Below, one piece after another: positions 62,438 through 64,000 of a stretch of 64,000 nt of DNA. Every line of letters begins with the position of its first letter. The stretch's first letter is position 1. This DNA is from Pseudomonas tohonis. Its GTDB lineage: Bacteria; Pseudomonadota; Gammaproteobacteria; Pseudomonadales; Pseudomonadaceae. The position numbers and the translations under genes are program-made. The stretch is taken from NCBI RefSeq assembly GCF_012767755.2, contig NZ_AP023189.1, forward strand, positions 1,612,001 through 1,676,000, written 5' to 3'. Below the pieces are notes generated by a model. It was not told where the DNA came from. It was given only the letters and a program-made list of their open reading frames with translations, and made no database searches.

Positions 62438-62462
62438 ATGGGTGCGATTCCACACGACGTAG

Positions 62463-62573
62463 GTTGGGCCTCGTCCCTCGGCCCAACCTAAGGCGGAGCG
62501 CTCTGGGCTCATCGCGGATGAATCCGCTCCCACGCCGGGGGCGCATGCGTTGTGGGAGCGGTTTCAACCGCGA
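62463..62573. repeat. Repeat cluster: GTTGGGCC inverted repeat and two opposed REP copies
   Basis: GTTGGGCC (62463-62470) faces GGCCCAAC (62480-62487). Then REP copies occur in opposite orientation: ATCGCGGATGAATCCGCTCC from about 62512, and GTGGGAGCGGTTTCAACCGC from about 62551. They form an inverted REP doublet between the porin and the next gene. Confidence 0.7.
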
Positions 62574-62642
62574 AGGAACATCGTCGATGAATTCTCTGCG
62601 ACAGGCTTTTTTTCGCCGGCGCCGCAGGCCAGACTGGTCGCC

Positions 62643-63776
62643 ATGCCGATCCAGACCCTTTCCCGCCTTTGTGAAGTCGACGCCGCCAGCTGGGATGCCC
62701 TGCTGAAGGACGACCAGCCCTTCCTGCGCCATGCCTTCCTTTCCACCCTGGAGGACAGCGGCAGCGTCGGCGGGCGCAGCGGCTGGTGGCCGGCCCATCG
62801 CCTGCTGCGTGGCGCGGGTGGCGAGTTGCTCGCGGCGATGCCGGCCTACGTGAAGGCGCATTCCTATGGCGAGTACGTGTTCGACTGGGGCTGGGCCGAT
62901 GCCTGCCAGCGCGCCGGCATCCCTTACTACCCCAAGCTGCTGGCCGCCGTGCCCTTCTCGCCGGTGGGGGGCGCGCGCCTGCTGGGCCATGACGAGGCCG
63001 CGGCGGCGGCACTGATCGACGAGCTGGTCCCCGAGCTGGAGGCGGCGGGGCTGTCCGGGCTGCACGTCAACTTCACCGACGCCTTCGCCGATGCCCGCCT
63101 GCAGGGCCGCGAGCACTGGCTGGAGCGCCTGGGCTGCCAGTACCACTGGCACAACCGGGGCTATCGGGACTTCCAGGACTTCCTCGACACCTTCTCCTCG
63201 CGCAAGCGCAAGCAGGTGCGCAAGGAGCGCGAGCAGGTGGCGGGGCAGGGCATCGGCTTCGAGTGGCACGAGGGGGGCGCACTGAGCGAGGCGGACTGGG
63301 ATTTCGTCTACGCCTGCTACGCCAACACCTATGAGGTGCGCGGCCAGGCGCCCTACCTGACGCGGGCGTTCTTCAGCCTGCTGGCCGAACGCATGCCCCA
63401 GGCCATTCGCGTGGTGCTGGCCAGGCAAGGCGCACGGCCGGTGGCGATGGCCTTTTCTCTGGTGGATTCGGGGGCGCTCTACGGGCGCTACTGGGGTTGC
63501 CTGGCGGAGTTCGACCGCCTGCATTTCGAAACCTGTTTCTATCAGGGCATCGACATGGCCATCGCTGGCGCGCTGCCCCGCTTCGACGCCGGTGCCCAGG
63601 GTGAGCACAAGCTGATCCGGGGGTTCGAGCCGGTGATCACCCGCTCCTGGCATTACCTCGTCCACCCCGGCCTGCGCGAGGCGGTGGCGGACTTCCTGGA
63701 GCAGGAGCGCCCCGCGATCCTCGGTTATGCCGAAGAAGCGCGGGGCCTGCTGCCGTATCGCAAGTCGGGGGAATGA
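62643..63776 (+). CDS. GNAT-superfamily protein, DUF482/COG3146 (peptidoglycan-related acyltransferase-like)
   Basis: A 377-residue cytosolic protein. The DUF482 family is recognised from DQPFLRHAFLSTLEDSGSVG, HSYGEYVFDWGWADA, RKRKQVRKEREQV, FYQGIDMAIAGALPRFDAGAQGEHK and the HPGLREAVADFL end. COG3146 is described as related to FemAB/GNAT, and named 'predicted N-acyltransferase', but no reaction is established. The start is ATG 62643; the frame is open upstream through a REP sequence, which is not coding. Confidence 0.85.
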   Translation: MPIQTLSRLCEVDAASWDALLKDDQPFLRHAFLSTLEDSGSVGGRSGWWPAHRLLRGAGGELLAAMPAYVKAHSYGEYVFDWGWADACQRAGIPYYPKLLAAVPFSPVGGARLLGHDEAAAAALIDELVPELEAAGLSGLHVNFTDAFADARLQGREHWLERLGCQYHWHNRGYRDFQDFLDTFSSRKRKQVRKEREQVAGQGIGFEWHEGGALSEADWDFVYACYANTYEVRGQAPYLTRAFFSLLAERMPQAIRVVLARQGARPVAMAFSLVDSGALYGRYWGCLAEFDRLHFETCFYQGIDMAIAGALPRFDAGAQGEHKLIRGFEPVITRSWHYLVHPGLREAVADFLEQERPAILGYAEEARGLLPYRKSGE

Positions 63777-63797
63777 GCCCCCGTCTGCCGGTGGCGA

Positions 63798-64000
63798 TCA
63801 GCTGTTGCTGACGCTGCCACCCCATTCCAGGAACTTCATCTTGTGCACTTCGCCCTTGCTGTCCTCGTAGACCAGAACCACGGGTACGACGCCGGACTTG
63901 CTGGTGTTGTCGGTGCGGTAGATGACCTTCTGCACGTCCACGTTCATGCCGTAGTGGTATTCGACGGCGGTAAGGTCGGCGCCCGGCTCGCGGCTTTCGG
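63798..64000 (-). CDS. DUF2790-domain small secreted protein (5' partial)
   Basis: Only the C-terminal 67 codons are in the window; the gene extends beyond the right edge. The frame shows AVEYHYGMNVDVQKVIYRTDN, VVPVVLVYEDSKGEVHKMKFLEWG and a stop at 63800-63798, which is the Pseudomonas DUF2790 domain (about 80-90 residues, with Y-x-Y-G-M and Y-x-D-S-x-G). Such proteins are small periplasmic or secreted proteins of unknown function, often induced by stress or copper. The usual final cysteine is not present: the tail is GGSVSNS. Confidence 0.78.
   Translation of the reverse strand, partial: ESREPGADLTAVEYHYGMNVDVQKVIYRTDNTSKSGVVPVVLVYEDSKGEVHKMKFLEWGGSVSNS

Overview
This 64 kb window is chromosomal DNA from a Pseudomonas sensu stricto, probably close to the P. 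aeruginosa / P. resinovorans part of the genus. The evidence is high GC, dense operons with ATGA/TGATG start-stop overlaps, Pseudomonas-type REP elements, and gene orders that match, as I recall them, two P. aeruginosa PAO1 blocks (about PA1047-PA1074 and PA3279-PA3308). I saw no rRNA, tRNA, CRISPR array, prophage or insertion sequence. Most of the window is core genome with a few small accessory insertions.

Layout. 1-6.5 kb: tail of a beta-lactamase-fold hydrolase, an OmpA-type lipoprotein, pdxH, then a glycerate/sugar-acid unit (CdaR-type regulator, GntP permease, glycerate kinase) and a glycine-zipper lipoprotein. 6.7-12.4 kb: a complete six-gene Sha/Mrp/Pha multisubunit cation/proton antiporter operon with fused A and B subunits. 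12.5-18.9 kb: DMT exporter, PLP enzyme, acetyltransferase, type I GAPDH, small conserved proteins, and a divergent SDR/LysR pair. 19.1-24.0 kb: the branched-chain amino-acid ABC importer (braCDEFG, i.e. livJHMGF) on the minus strand, with a terminator between the binding-protein gene and the rest. 24.3-28.4 kb: DUF2288 and DUF5064 proteins, tartronate-semialdehyde reductase and hydroxypyruvate isomerase (which complete the glyoxylate-to-glycerate route with the kinase at 4.5 kb), and a Spinster-like MFS permease. 28.6-33.0 kb: rapA, alkB and, in an intergenic region, the ANR-controlled small RNA PhrS, whose 38-codon reading frame looks like the cbb3-oxidase subunit CcoM. 33.1-40.0 kb: a TetR-controlled ABC exporter and, divergent from it, an AaeB/AaeX/AaeA-like efflux operon. 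40.0-45.4 kb: phaJ, a monoacylglycerol-lipase-like enzyme and two tandem acyl-CoA synthetases (fadD2, fadD1). 45.7-52.8 kb: SGNH hydrolase, hrpA, DUF3087, and a pnuC-nadR NAD-salvage pair. 53-57.8 kb is the accessory part: an orphan HigA antitoxin, a small protein with a His/Cys motif pair, an MFS/LysR pair, a methyltransferase without a normal start codon, and a low-GC orphan gene. 57.8-64 kb: HIT protein, FabH2 with a translationally coupled ECF sigma factor and zinc-finger anti-sigma factor, a Pho-box-preceded OprO/OprP porin, a GNAT-fold protein and the end of a DUF2790 gene.

Recurring themes are lipid metabolism (two FadDs, PhaJ, a lipase, and FabH2, which in P. aeruginosa feeds beta-oxidation intermediates into fatty-acid synthesis), two- and three-carbon acid metabolism at two separate loci, and regulation by low oxygen (ANR/PhrS) and low phosphate (PhoB/porin). 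The points most worth a second look are PhrS with its CcoM-like frame, the OprP/OprO hybrid selectivity residues, the FabH2-sigma-anti-sigma operon, the small His/Cys protein, and several perfect palindromes in promoters.
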